Shown: positions 41,948-51,055 of the stretch, piece after piece
Numbering within the stretch: position 1 is the stretch's first letter
Layout: each line of letters begins with the position of its first letter
DNA from: Microlunatus phosphovorus NM-1
GTDB lineage: Bacteria; Actinomycetota; Actinomycetes; Propionibacteriales; Propionibacteriaceae
Reading direction: 5' to 3'
NCBI RefSeq assembly: GCF_000270245.1
Contig: NC_015635.1
Span: 2,914,001 to 2,978,000 of the forward strand
DNA: 64,000 bases
Position numbers and translations under genes: made by a program
The notes under the pieces: model-generated
Database searches by the model: none
What the model was told of the DNA's origin: nothing
What the model saw: the letters and a program-made list of their open reading frames with translations, nothing else

Positions 41948-43605
41948 CCAGGAGTCCTCTCCGACCAGTCGTCGGCTGGCCCGCCGAGTTCGCCGAGCGC
42001 TATCGCGCTGCCGGCTACTGGACCGACGAGACCTTCGACGCCTTTCTGGCCGAGCGGGTCCGGCGGTTTGCCGACCGCATCGCGGTCGTGGGCGTCGGCG
42101 CCGCACACCCGCGGGAACGGGTCGCACTCAGCTATGCCGAGCTCGATGCGGCCGTCGGCCAACTGGCTGGGCTGCTGGCCGCGGCTGGAGTCGAGCGGCG
42201 CGACCGGGTCGTGCTGCAGCTGCCGAACTGCGTCGAATATGTCGTCGCGGTGTTCGCCGCCTTCCGGCTGGGGGCGCTGCCCGTGTTCGCACTGCCGGCC
42301 CACCGGGAGCGGGAGATCGGCCAGTTCGCGCGGATCAGCGACGCAGCCGCGTACGTGTTCGCCGGAAAGGGCTGGGGCTTCGACTATGCGGCTCTCGCCG
42401 AGCGGGTGGCGGCTGACCTCCAAGCGAATGGTCACCAACCGCCGGCCGCGGTCGATCTGTCCAGCTGGAATCTCACCGGTCCGGGTCCGTATCCCAGCAT
42501 CGTGACTGCGCCAGCGGTCGAGGCGACCGACATCGCCTTCCTGCAGATGTCCGGCGGGACCACCGGGGTGCCCAAGCTGGTGCCGCGCACGCACGCCGAC
42601 TATCTCTACTCGGTGCGTGCCTCGGCCGACATCTGCGATCTGGACGAGACCACCGTGATGCTGGTCGCGCTGCCTGCCGCACACAACTTCCCGATGAGCT
42701 CCCCCGGCCTGCTCGGCGTGCTCGACCGGGGCGGCACCGTGGTGCTGGCGCCCGACCCGAGCCCGCGGACCTGCTTCGGCATGATCGAGTCCGAGCGGGT
42801 GACCCTCACCTCCTTGGTGCCGCCGTTGGCACAGTCCTGGCTGGCCAGTGCCGCTCGGGGGCTGCGACACGATCTGTCCAGCCTCGAGGTGGTCCAGGTC
42901 GGCGGTGCCCGGCTGGCCGACAGCGTTGCCCGGCGGATCGCTCCCGAGCTCGGCTGCTCGCTGCAGCAGGTGTACGGGATGGCCGAGGGTCTGGTCTGCT
43001 ACACCCGCGCCGACGATCCGGACGAATTGGTCACCACCAGTCAGGGTCGGCCGATCAGCTCCGATGACGAGTTGCGGATCGACCCCGAGACCGGCGAGCT
43101 GGCGACCCGCGGGCCGTACACGATCCGTGGCTACTACGGCGCCGACGAGGTGCATGTCGACCACTTCACCGACGACGGCTTCTATCGAACCGGCGATGTG
43201 GTCCGTCAGCTGCCCAGCGGGCATCTGCAGGTGACCGGCCGGATCAAGGACCAGATCAACCGGGGCGGCGACAAGATCGCCATCGACGAGGTCGAGGACC
43301 TGCTGCTGCAATACGACGGCATTCACGACGCCGCCATCGTCTCGGTGCCCGACGCCTATCTCGGCGAACGGGTCTGTGCCTATGTGGTGCCGAAGGCACC
43401 CAGTTCGGAGAGCGGGCCAGGGGCAACCGATCGAGAGCCCACCCTGGCCGAGATCCGCGCCTTCCTGACCGCCGCCGGACTCGCCCCCTACAAGCAGCCC
43501 GACGAGCTGCGCATCGTCGCCGCGTTCCCGGCCACCGCGCCCGGCAAGGTCAACCGCCGCCGGCTGCGTGCCTCGCTCGCTGCCTCGGTACCCGCCACTC
43601 AGTGA
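41944..43605 (+). CDS. entE: 2,3-dihydroxybenzoate-AMP ligase
   Basis: A 553-residue stand-alone aryl adenylation enzyme: N-terminal GWPAEFAERYRAAGYWTD is typical of EntE/DhbE, followed by LQMSGGTTGVPKLVPRTH near residue 200, VYGMAEGLVCYTRADDP near 345, TGRIKDQINRGGDKIAIDE near 433 and the catalytic-Lys segment PGKVNRRRL near 535. It activates DHB and loads it on the carrier domain of EntB. GTG start overlaps the entC stop. Confidence 0.93.
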   Translation: MTRSPLRPVVGWPAEFAERYRAAGYWTDETFDAFLAERVRRFADRIAVVGVGAAHPRERVALSYAELDAAVGQLAGLLAAAGVERRDRVVLQLPNCVEYVVAVFAAFRLGALPVFALPAHREREIGQFARISDAAAYVFAGKGWGFDYAALAERVAADLQANGHQPPAAVDLSSWNLTGPGPYPSIVTAPAVEATDIAFLQMSGGTTGVPKLVPRTHADYLYSVRASADICDLDETTVMLVALPAAHNFPMSSPGLLGVLDRGGTVVLAPDPSPRTCFGMIESERVTLTSLVPPLAQSWLASAARGLRHDLSSLEVVQVGGARLADSVARRIAPELGCSLQQVYGMAEGLVCYTRADDPDELVTTSQGRPISSDDELRIDPETGELATRGPYTIRGYYGADEVHVDHFTDDGFYRTGDVVRQLPSGHLQVTGRIKDQINRGGDKIAIDEVEDLLLQYDGIHDAAIVSVPDAYLGERVCAYVVPKAPSSESGPGATDREPTLAEIRAFLTAAGLAPYKQPDELRIVAAFPATAPGKVNRRRLRASLAASVPATQ

Positions 43606-43648
43606 CACCCCGCCATCCCCCAAGCACCCTCACTCCCGAAAGCCCGCC

Positions 43649-44560
43649 ATGCCGCTCCCCCGCACTCCCATTCCCAGCACGATCTCCTACCAGACCCCGC
43701 CGCTGCCTGCCACCAGCCGTGGACCCTGGACCCTGGACCGCGATCGCGTCGCCCTGCTGGTGCACGACATGCAGGGCTACTTCCTGCGGGCCTACGAGCC
43801 CGCATGCCCGGCGCTGCTCCAGGCTCGTACCCAGCTTGCCGAGCTGCTGCGGGTAGCCCGGGTCGCTCGCGTACCGATCGTCTACACCGCCCAGCCCGGC
43901 GACCAGCCGGCCTCGACCCGGGGTCTGCTGACCCCGATCTGGGGACCGGGCATCGGCGGCAGTGACGAGGACGCCGCGGTAGTTGCCGATCTCGCCCCCG
44001 AGCCGGACGACCGGGTCCTGGTCAAGCACCGTTACAGCGCCTTCGTCGGCACCGATCTCGGCGACTGGCTGACCGACGTCGGCCGCGATCAGCTGCTGGT
44101 CACCGGGGTGTATGCCCACATCGGGGTGCTCGCCACCGCCACCGACGCGCTGATGCGGGACGTCGAGCCGTTCGTCGCCGGCGACGCGGTGGTCGACTTC
44201 TCCCCCGCCGACCATGAGCGAGCGCTGGTGCAGCTGGCCAGCGTCGGCGCCGCGGTGATCGACAGCGCGACGGCGCTCGCCGCCTTGGCCCCGCCCGCGA
44301 CTGCCACCGCGGACGACTCCTGGCAGGACTGGCTGGCAGGCCGGCTGGGCACGCTGCTGGGCAGCGAGTCGCTCGGCCAGCAGCTGGTGGCGCAGCCCGA
44401 GCTCGATCTGTTCGAGGCCGGACTTGACTCCTTGCGCTGCTTCGAGCTGATCGACGATCTGGCCGCGGTGGGGGTCGACGTGGACTTCTCGGTGCTGGCG
44501 TCGGAGGGAACCTCGGCCTATTTGCTCAGCCAGCTCGAGCAGGCCCGTCCGGCCGCCTGA
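43649..44560 (+). CDS. entB: isochorismatase with C-terminal aryl carrier domain
   Basis: A 303-residue bifunctional protein. The isochorismatase part has IPSTISYQTPPLPA, LLVHDMQGYFLRAY (catalytic Asp), VKHRYSAFVGTDL (catalytic Lys) and VTGVYAHIGVLATATDA. The C-terminal carrier domain ends with LDLFEAGLDSLRCFEL, the Ser near residue 260 being the phosphopantetheine site. It hydrolyses isochorismate to 2,3-dihydro-DHB and carries the DHB thioester to EntF. Starts at ATG 43649, 43 bases after entE. Confidence 0.92.
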   Translation: MPLPRTPIPSTISYQTPPLPATSRGPWTLDRDRVALLVHDMQGYFLRAYEPACPALLQARTQLAELLRVARVARVPIVYTAQPGDQPASTRGLLTPIWGPGIGGSDEDAAVVADLAPEPDDRVLVKHRYSAFVGTDLGDWLTDVGRDQLLVTGVYAHIGVLATATDALMRDVEPFVAGDAVVDFSPADHERALVQLASVGAAVIDSATALAALAPPATATADDSWQDWLAGRLGTLLGSESLGQQLVAQPELDLFEAGLDSLRCFELIDDLAAVGVDVDFSVLASEGTSAYLLSQLEQARPAA

Positions 44561-44561
44561 G

Positions 44562-47500
44562 ATGCCGACCCACCAGCCCAGTCTCGGCCAGGCCAGTCCC
44601 GACCAGCCCGGTCTCGACCGGCCCTGGCTTCCGCTGACCGCGGCGCAGCTCGGCGTCTACTTCCTGCACCAGCTCCGACCCGGGCTGCCGGTGTGTACCA
44701 CCGCGGAGTTGATCACGCTGCCTGCCGGGATCGAGACCGACCGGCTGGTCGCCGCATTGCAGGCCGCCTATCGAGAGAACGAACAGCTCCGGGTGCGGCT
44801 GCGGACCGGTGCGACCGGGCCCGAGCAACAGGTCACCGATGTGCTGCCGCCGGTCGCGATCGTGGAGGTCGCCGATCGAGCAGCCGCCGACGACTGGATC
44901 GAGCATGCCCTCGCCACGCCGTTCGATCTCGAAGCCGGTGAGGTGGTGCGGACCGCGATCTTGTGCGTAGCCGGTGAACCACGGTGGTGGCTGCACGCGA
45001 CGCACCATGTCGGGCTCGACGGATACGGGTTCATTCGGCTGGCGGGCCGAGTCGGTGAGCACTATCGCGGCGCGGCCAGGCCGGCACCGCCGGTGAGCGT
45101 TGCAGAGCTGGTCGCCGAGGATCAGGCCCGGCGCGAGCCGGACGCGCTGGTCACCGAGCAGTCGTTCTGGGCCGACCGGCTGGCCGAGGCGGAGGGCTCC
45201 AGCAGCCTCGCCGGCCGGACGGCGGACGCCACCACCCCCGTACACCGGGCTGCGGTTGCCCTGCCGACCGAGACCCAGGATGCGTTGGTCGCGGCAGCGG
45301 GCAGATTCGGCGTGGCCTGGACCGACCTCGCCACCGCGGCGTTCGCCGTCTATCTGGGACGGCTGGCACCCGGCGACCCCGACCACGTTCGGCTCGGGGT
45401 GCCATTCATGGACCGGTTCGTTCCGGGCCGCGGTGCCTGGCTGACGGCGAAAACGGTCTGTACGGCGATGAACGTGCTCCCGGTCAGCGTGCCGATCTCC
45501 GACGGCGCTGTCGGCGATCTGGTCGCGGCGACAGCCGCGGAGCTAGCCGCGATCCGTGAGCACGTGACCGTGCGGCACGAGGATCTGGCCCGCGACCTGC
45601 GGCACCGATTCGGGCTGGGCACTGCGCTGTTCGGTCCGCAAGTGAACCTGCTGCCCTTCAGCACCGCGGTGAACTTCGGCATCGGCACCGGCGCGGTCCG
45701 CAATCTGACCGCCGGACCGGTCGAGGACATGACCTGGACCATCCGCGGCGCCGTCGGCCGCGGTCAGCCGGTCTGGCTGGAGATCGCCGGCAACCCGGCG
45801 CTGTACGAGGCCGACGAAGTTGCAGCGAGTGCGGGCCGGCTGCTCGCCTGGTTGGCGACATTCGCGACCGCGGCCGGCGATCAACCCCTATCGGCCCTCC
45901 CGCTGCTCAGCGTGGCCGAACGACGGCAGGTGGTCGAGGCCTTCAACGCCACCGAGCGCCCCGACCTGCTCGCGTCGGCCCGGACCCTGCCCGACGCGTT
46001 CGCTGCGCAGACCGCCGCCAGCCCCGATGCGGTGGCCTTGGTCGATGGCGACCGGAGCTGGACCTACGCCGAACTGGGCGACGCGGCACAGCGGCTGCGG
46101 GCCGAACTCCGCCGTCGCGGATTGCCGGCCGGGGCGGCCGTCGGGGTCGCGCTCCCCCGGGACGCCCGGCTCTATGTCGCCGTGCACGGCATCGTCGCGG
46201 CCGGGTCGCCGTACGTCCCGTTGGACCCGGAGCAGCCCGCCGCCCGGGCGGCGGAGATCGTCGCCGACGCCGAGATCGGCATCGTGGTCAGCGCTGCTGA
46301 CTGCTCGTCCGAGATCCCCGCCGGGCTGACGGTGATCGACCTCGACCAACTGCTGGCCGATGACCCGCCGGTGGTGGCGCCTGCGCCGGATACGGGCCCG
46401 CAATTGGACGACCCCGCGTACGTCATCTTCACCTCCGGCTCGACCGGGCGGCCGAAGGGCGTGGTGGTCACCCATCGGGCGATCGCCAACCGACTGGCCT
46501 GGATACAGGAGCTGTATCCACTCCGACCCGGCGACCGGGTGCTGCACAAGACCCCCTACACCTTCGACGTCTCGGTCTGGGAGCTGTTCTGGCCGCTCCA
46601 GGTCGGCGCGACCGTGGTCATCGCGCCGCCGGGCGCCCACCGCGATCCACGTGCGCTGGCCGAGCTGATCACCGAGCACCAGGTCGACACCCTGCATTTC
46701 GTGCCGTCCATGCTCGCCGCCTTCGTCGGGGACCCGGTCAGCGTCGAGCGGCTTCAGCTCGCAGGCTCGCCGGTGCGGCAGCTGTTCTGCAGCGGCGAGG
46801 CGCTCCCCCGGGATCTGGTCGAGCAGGCTGCCCAAGTGTTCGGTGCCTGGGTGATCAACCTGTACGGCCCGACCGAGGCAGCCGTCGACGTCACCGGATG
46901 GGACACCGCCCCGGGCGAGACCGAGGTGCCGATCGGCCGGCCGCTGGCCAATGTGCGCTGCTATGTCCTCGACCGTTGGGGCGGACCGGTGCCGGTCGGC
47001 ACGATCGGGCATCTCTATCTGGCCGGGATCCAGCTCGCCCGCGGCTACGCCGGGCGGCCTGATCTCACCGCGGCGGCGTTCGTCCCTGACCCTTTCGTTG
47101 ACGGTGAGCTCATGTACGCCACCGGCGATCTGGCCCGCTGGCGGGCCGACGGCGCGCTCTGCTACGAGGGCCGGGCCGATGCGCAGGTCAAGATCGCCGG
47201 GCAGCGGGTCGAGCCGGGCGAGGTGGAGGCAGTGCTGCGGGCCGCTCCGGGAGTGGACTCGGCCGCAGTACTCGCGGTGACCGGTCCGGCCGGGCTACGG
47301 CTGGCGGCGTACGTGATCTTGCCCCCTCCGGTGGACGACAGCTGGCGGATCGAGCTGGCGGCCTGGCTGAGCAGTCGACTGCCCAGTCACCTGGTGCCCA
47401 GCATCCTGCAGCGGGTCGACACGCTGCCGCTCACCAGCAGCGGCAAGCTCGATCGCCGGGCGCTCCTGGCGACCGGCAGTGCGGACGATGCCTCCGTCGA

Positions 47501-48539
47501 GGTCGCGCTGCCGGCCGGCTGGCTCGAGGAGCAGATCGCCGCCACCATGTCCTCGGTGCTCGAAACGGGAATCGGCCCGGATGACGACTTCTTCGATGCC
47601 GGCGGCAGTTCGCTGCTGGCAGTCCGGCTGCTCGGTGAGCTGGAGAGCCTGGCCGGTCGTCAACTCGCCTTGGCCGACATCTTCACCGCCCCCACTCCAC
47701 GGCGGATGGCGCGGCGGTTCCTGGGTGCACCGTCGACCGCGGCCGATGATCTTGCCCCGGTGTTGACGCTGCGCCCTGGCGAACCCGGTGTCACACCGCT
47801 GATCACCCTGCCGCCGGCCGGCGGCCTGGGCTGGTGCTACGCCGGACTGCTCCGGCACCTGCCACCGTCCGTCCCGGTGTACGCGCTGCAGGCTGATGTG
47901 GGAGCGGAGGCCGAGGACGCGCCGACTGACCTGGACGCCCTCGCTCAGCGCTATCTCGACCGGATCCGCCCGCTCGTCGGCGAGGGCGGCTGTCATCTGC
48001 TCGGCTGGTCGCTGGGTGGCATGGCGGCGCACGCAGTGGCCGAGCGTGCGAGTCGCTCCGGCGTACCGATCGGTGCGGTGATCATGGTCGACGCCTATCC
48101 AGGTGAGCAGTGGCGGCAGCTGCCGGAGCCGACCGAGCAGGACGGTCTGCTGGCCCTGGTCCGGATGGGTGGCGTCGAACACCTCCTGGCCGAGCATGCC
48201 GTCCTCGATCTGGCGATGGTACAGACGTTGCTGAGCCGCGAGGGCAGCGCCTTGGCTGGGCTGTCGGATCAGGTTCGCGAGGCGGTGATCGGGAACGCGC
48301 TGGTCGGTGCCCGACTGGTCCGGGCCTCGACCCATCACCGACTCGATCGGGACGTGTGCCTGGTGGTCGCCGGGGCGCCCCGGCCGGAGACCTGGCTCGA
48401 TCCAGCCGGCTGGGAGCCGCATGTGGGCGGCATCATCGATCAGGTCGTGTTGAATGGTGCGCACCATCAACTGCTGCGGGAGCCGATGATCGCCGAACTC
48501 GGTGAGCTGACCAGCAAGATCATCGCGGGCTGGCGGTGA
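44562..48539 (+). CDS. entF: enterobactin-type NRPS (C-A-T-TE), serine-activating
   Basis: A 1325-residue single module. Condensation domain with HHVGLDG near residue 148; adenylation domain with IFTSGSTGRPKG near 625, NLYGPTEAAVD near 765 and GRADAQVKIAGQRVEPGE near 870; carrier domain with DDFFDAGGSSLLAV near 1010; thioesterase with GWSLGGM near 1149 and a late NGAHHQLL His. Reading specificity positions from FDVSVW, HF, FCS and NLYGPTEAAVD gives D-V-W-H-F-S-L-V-D-K, the EntF serine code. It should join DHB to Ser and cyclotrimerise the product. Starts one base after the entB stop. Confidence 0.93.
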   Translation: MPTHQPSLGQASPDQPGLDRPWLPLTAAQLGVYFLHQLRPGLPVCTTAELITLPAGIETDRLVAALQAAYRENEQLRVRLRTGATGPEQQVTDVLPPVAIVEVADRAAADDWIEHALATPFDLEAGEVVRTAILCVAGEPRWWLHATHHVGLDGYGFIRLAGRVGEHYRGAARPAPPVSVAELVAEDQARREPDALVTEQSFWADRLAEAEGSSSLAGRTADATTPVHRAAVALPTETQDALVAAAGRFGVAWTDLATAAFAVYLGRLAPGDPDHVRLGVPFMDRFVPGRGAWLTAKTVCTAMNVLPVSVPISDGAVGDLVAATAAELAAIREHVTVRHEDLARDLRHRFGLGTALFGPQVNLLPFSTAVNFGIGTGAVRNLTAGPVEDMTWTIRGAVGRGQPVWLEIAGNPALYEADEVAASAGRLLAWLATFATAAGDQPLSALPLLSVAERRQVVEAFNATERPDLLASARTLPDAFAAQTAASPDAVALVDGDRSWTYAELGDAAQRLRAELRRRGLPAGAAVGVALPRDARLYVAVHGIVAAGSPYVPLDPEQPAARAAEIVADAEIGIVVSAADCSSEIPAGLTVIDLDQLLADDPPVVAPAPDTGPQLDDPAYVIFTSGSTGRPKGVVVTHRAIANRLAWIQELYPLRPGDRVLHKTPYTFDVSVWELFWPLQVGATVVIAPPGAHRDPRALAELITEHQVDTLHFVPSMLAAFVGDPVSVERLQLAGSPVRQLFCSGEALPRDLVEQAAQVFGAWVINLYGPTEAAVDVTGWDTAPGETEVPIGRPLANVRCYVLDRWGGPVPVGTIGHLYLAGIQLARGYAGRPDLTAAAFVPDPFVDGELMYATGDLARWRADGALCYEGRADAQVKIAGQRVEPGEVEAVLRAAPGVDSAAVLAVTGPAGLRLAAYVILPPPVDDSWRIELAAWLSSRLPSHLVPSILQRVDTLPLTSSGKLDRRALLATGSADDASVEVALPAGWLEEQIAATMSSVLETGIGPDDDFFDAGGSSLLAVRLLGELESLAGRQLALADIFTAPTPRRMARRFLGAPSTAADDLAPVLTLRPGEPGVTPLITLPPAGGLGWCYAGLLRHLPPSVPVYALQADVGAEAEDAPTDLDALAQRYLDRIRPLVGEGGCHLLGWSLGGMAAHAVAERASRSGVPIGAVIMVDAYPGEQWRQLPEPTEQDGLLALVRMGGVEHLLAEHAVLDLAMVQTLLSREGSALAGLSDQVREAVIGNALVGARLVRASTHHRLDRDVCLVVAGAPRPETWLDPAGWEPHVGGIIDQVVLNGAHHQLLREPMIAELGELTSKIIAGWR

Positions 48540-49177
48540 TCGGGTCTGCCAGCTGGCTGGTTGAGCGCAGTGCCGCCGTACTGGCCGGGGCCGACGAGCC
48601 GCTTGCCACTCTCCCCCAGGAGCAACGCGCTCGAGTGGAGAGATTGCGTCGAGCCCAGGATCGCGACGACTTCGTCGCGGCCCGCCAGCTGACCCAGCGA
48701 CTGGTGGCGCAGGTGACTGGCCGCGCGGCAAGCGAGGTGCGGTTCACGCAAAGCTGCCATCAGTGCGGCGGTCCGCACGGGCGTCCCATGGTCGACTCTG
48801 CCGAGTTGCATCTCTCCTGGTCACACGCCGGTGGCTGGGTAGGGAGTGTCGTCGGCGATCGGCCGTGCGGGATCGACCTGGAGCCGGCCACCGACCGTCC
48901 CCCCTTGTTCGACGTACTCACCGCCACCGAGCAGCAGGAAGTCCAGTCCCTCCCGGAAAGTCAGCAATCGAGCGCCTTCCTCCGGCTCTGGGTACGCAAA
49001 GAGGCGCTCCTCAAGGCCGCCGGCACCGGCCTGTCCGAGCCCGCCGCCCTCGCCCAGCTCGACGTACGCACGAGCTTCGTGATCTACCACGAACGCGAGT
49101 GGCAGCTGACCGACCTGGGGGTCAAAGGGGGGAAGCACGAGGTGGTGGCCGCGATGGCTGAGGAGCGATTTCGATAA
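48536..49177 (+). CDS. entD: Sfp/EntD-type 4'-phosphopantetheinyl transferase
   Basis: A 213-residue PPTase: N-terminal QEQRARVERLRRAQDRDDF, CHQCGGPHGRP (the substrate CoA-binding region of Sfp-type enzymes), LSWSHAGGW, the metal-binding CGIDLE and WVRKEALLKAAG. It activates the carrier domains of EntB and EntF, and possibly that of the A-T-TE protein at 703. The GTG overlaps the entF stop (GTGA), so it is the last gene of the biosynthetic operon. Confidence 0.9.
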   Translation: MIGSASWLVERSAAVLAGADEPLATLPQEQRARVERLRRAQDRDDFVAARQLTQRLVAQVTGRAASEVRFTQSCHQCGGPHGRPMVDSAELHLSWSHAGGWVGSVVGDRPCGIDLEPATDRPPLFDVLTATEQQEVQSLPESQQSSAFLRLWVRKEALLKAAGTGLSEPAALAQLDVRTSFVIYHEREWQLTDLGVKGGKHEVVAAMAEERFR

Positions 49178-49233
49178 TCAGCCACACAGCCGATTCCTCA
49201 CGCGATTTACCCACCGGATTCGCCGCTTGTGTG

Positions 49234-49252
49234 GCAGATTCTCGAAATCTGC
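49234..49252 (+). terminator. hairpin downstream of ent operon
   Basis: GCAGATT pairs with AATCTGC around CTCGA. It sits just inside a wider inverted repeat GCCACACA (49181-49188) / TGTGTGGC (49228-49235). About 57 bases past the PPTase stop; likely a terminator or RNA-stability element. Confidence 0.45.
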
Positions 49253-49336
49253 TCACAGAAGACCGGGATGAGATACTTGGGCTGGAGTCCGCGTCGACGC
49301 GACACAGTTTCCCAGCCCGTCAGGGGGTGACGCGCG

Positions 49337-49744
49337 ATGCCGATACGAGACCCACTGCATGTGCTGCAGTTCGGCCCGATGTGGATGCTGAGCGCGATCA
49401 CCGGCACCGAGTCCTTCGCCGCGATCGATCGCGAAGTCTTCGCCGAGATCCTGGACAACGTCATCCACCGCACCCCGGCTGAGGCCAGGGAGGTGTTGCA
49501 GACTGTCGCGGATGCCGGACCTGACCTGTTCCTCGACTTCGAGTTGGATGATCGGCCCTTGGTCTCAGGCATTCGCCACATTGCCGAAGTCTTGTCCGCC
49601 GGCGACTCGGACTTCGCGGCCGACTACAAGCTCGCCCTGTTGCGGATCGGCATCGGCATCGCCAAGGCCCGCGGGCCGTACGGGCGGCAAGTCAGCGCGG
49701 AGAACGAGCAGCAACTGCTGCTGGTCGCGGAACTGTTGTGTTAG
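49337..49744 (+). CDS. hypothetical protein
   Basis: A 135-residue soluble protein I do not recognise. It is helical and acidic in the middle (EVFAEILDNVIHRTPAEAREVLQ) and ends with a conserved-looking DYKLALLRIGIGIAKARGPYG and EQQLLLVAELL. GTCAGGGGG precedes the ATG by about eight bases. It stands between the ent operon and a frameshifted MFS gene. Confidence 0.6.
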   Translation: MPIRDPLHVLQFGPMWMLSAITGTESFAAIDREVFAEILDNVIHRTPAEAREVLQTVADAGPDLFLDFELDDRPLVSGIRHIAEVLSAGDSDFAADYKLALLRIGIGIAKARGPYGRQVSAENEQQLLLVAELLC

Positions 49745-49780
49745 TTGGTGCTCGCCGCCACTCGGCTGCTCACCATTACT

Positions 49781-51051
49781 ATGCTGCGCGTGACGCCGCC
49801 GCGGATTGCTGTCCGGTCCGAACGACTGCCAGCAGCATTGTGGCGGATGGCGATAGCGGCGGGCTTGGCCTTCTATCTTGACGCTGCGACCCTGCTGTCG
49901 GTCGCGATCTCGCTGCCGATCTGGCGGGACCATTTCAGTCTCAGCGTCTGGCAGGTCGGACTGCTCACCGGCGGACTGGCGTTCGCGGTCGCCGTCGGTG
50001 CATTGATCGGCGGCTGGCTCGGCGACCGGTACGGCCGTGGTCTGGTGTTCACCTATGACCTGGTGGTGTTCGTCCTCGGCACCCTGGTGATCATCACCGC
50101 ACCCAACGGGATCCTCCTGACCGTCGGCGTCATCATCGTCGGGCTCGCGGCCGGCGCTGATGTCCCGACCGCGCTGGCAGTGATCGCCGACAACGCACCG
50201 GATCACGCCCGGGGCCGACTCACCGCTGTCACCCAGGTGCTGTGGATCGGCGCTGTGCTGACCACGTACGCGGTCGGTTTCGCCGTGTCGACCCTCGGCC
50301 TGCTCGGCACCCGGATCCTGATCGGGCACGTCGTGCTGCTGGCCGTCCTGACCCTCGGGCTACGGCTCGCCCTGACCATCCCTGGTCGCCCTGGCCTCGA
50401 GCCGTCCACCCACCACCCGAAGTCCAAGACACCGGCCCGCGCGCTGCTGGCAGCCGGGACGTTGCTCCCCCTCCTGTTGACGGGGACCTTCTTCCTGTTC
50501 TGGAACATCGCCTCCAGCACGTTGGGCAACTACGGTCCGTACATCTTGCGAACCGCGACCGGTCTCAGCCAGACCCAAGCCACCGGACTGGCGCTGGTTG
50601 CCTTCCCGCCTGCCCTCGTCATCTCGGTGATCTTCGTCCGGCTCGCCGACACCGTTTGGCGGGATCGCCTGTTCCCGTGGCGATGATCATCCAGATCTCC
50701 GCGTTCGCCGTCGGCGCGCTCACCGGCGGCACCGTCCTGGCGGGCATGGTCCTGCTGGTCTTCCTGTACAGCCTGTCCAACGTCTTCGCTGGCGAAGCCG
50801 TCTACAAGGTGTGGAGCCAACTCCTGCTGCCCGCGCACGTCCGTGCCACCGGGATCGGACTGACGTACGCGGTGGCACGTGCTGCCGCCGCTGCATTCAT
50901 GCTGGTCGTGCCCGCCATCGTCGCCGCGCACCCAGCCTGGCTGCTGGGCCTGTTGTGCGGCTGCGCGCTGGTGTCCGGCCTGACCGGACTCGTCATCATC
51001 CGGCACCGTCCGTTCGCCCACCTGCTGCGCCCGACCCAATCCACCACCTGA
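49781..51051 (+). pseudogene. MFS transporter, frameshifted
   Basis: The first part has about ten membrane helices and major-facilitator loops (GGWLGDRYGRG, the A-like motif; AVIADNAPDHARGRLTAV). Near 50677 the frame shifts; the remaining helices (VAMIIQISAFAVGALTGG, VRATGIGLTYAVARAAAA) are in another frame ending at 51051. Adding one G in CCCGTGG restores FPVAMIIQIS and a protein of about 424 residues. The VRATGIG motif is typical of sugar/metabolite:H+ symporter-like MFS members. Its place after the ent operon would suit a siderophore exporter, but the family match does not show that. Confidence 0.72.
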
Positions 51052-51055
51052 CGTC

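Noticed and set aside
41470-43623. 717-residue open frame antisense to entC/entE
   Set aside because: Composition is typical of GC-rich antisense frames and entE on the other strand has full family motifs.
47295-48731. 478-residue open frame antisense to entF
   Set aside because: Antisense shadow of the NRPS carrier and thioesterase region.
49781-51051. Dedicated enterobactin exporter (EntS)
   Set aside because: Position fits, but the visible motifs are those of general metabolite MFS symporters and the gene is frameshifted; no EntS-specific feature seen.
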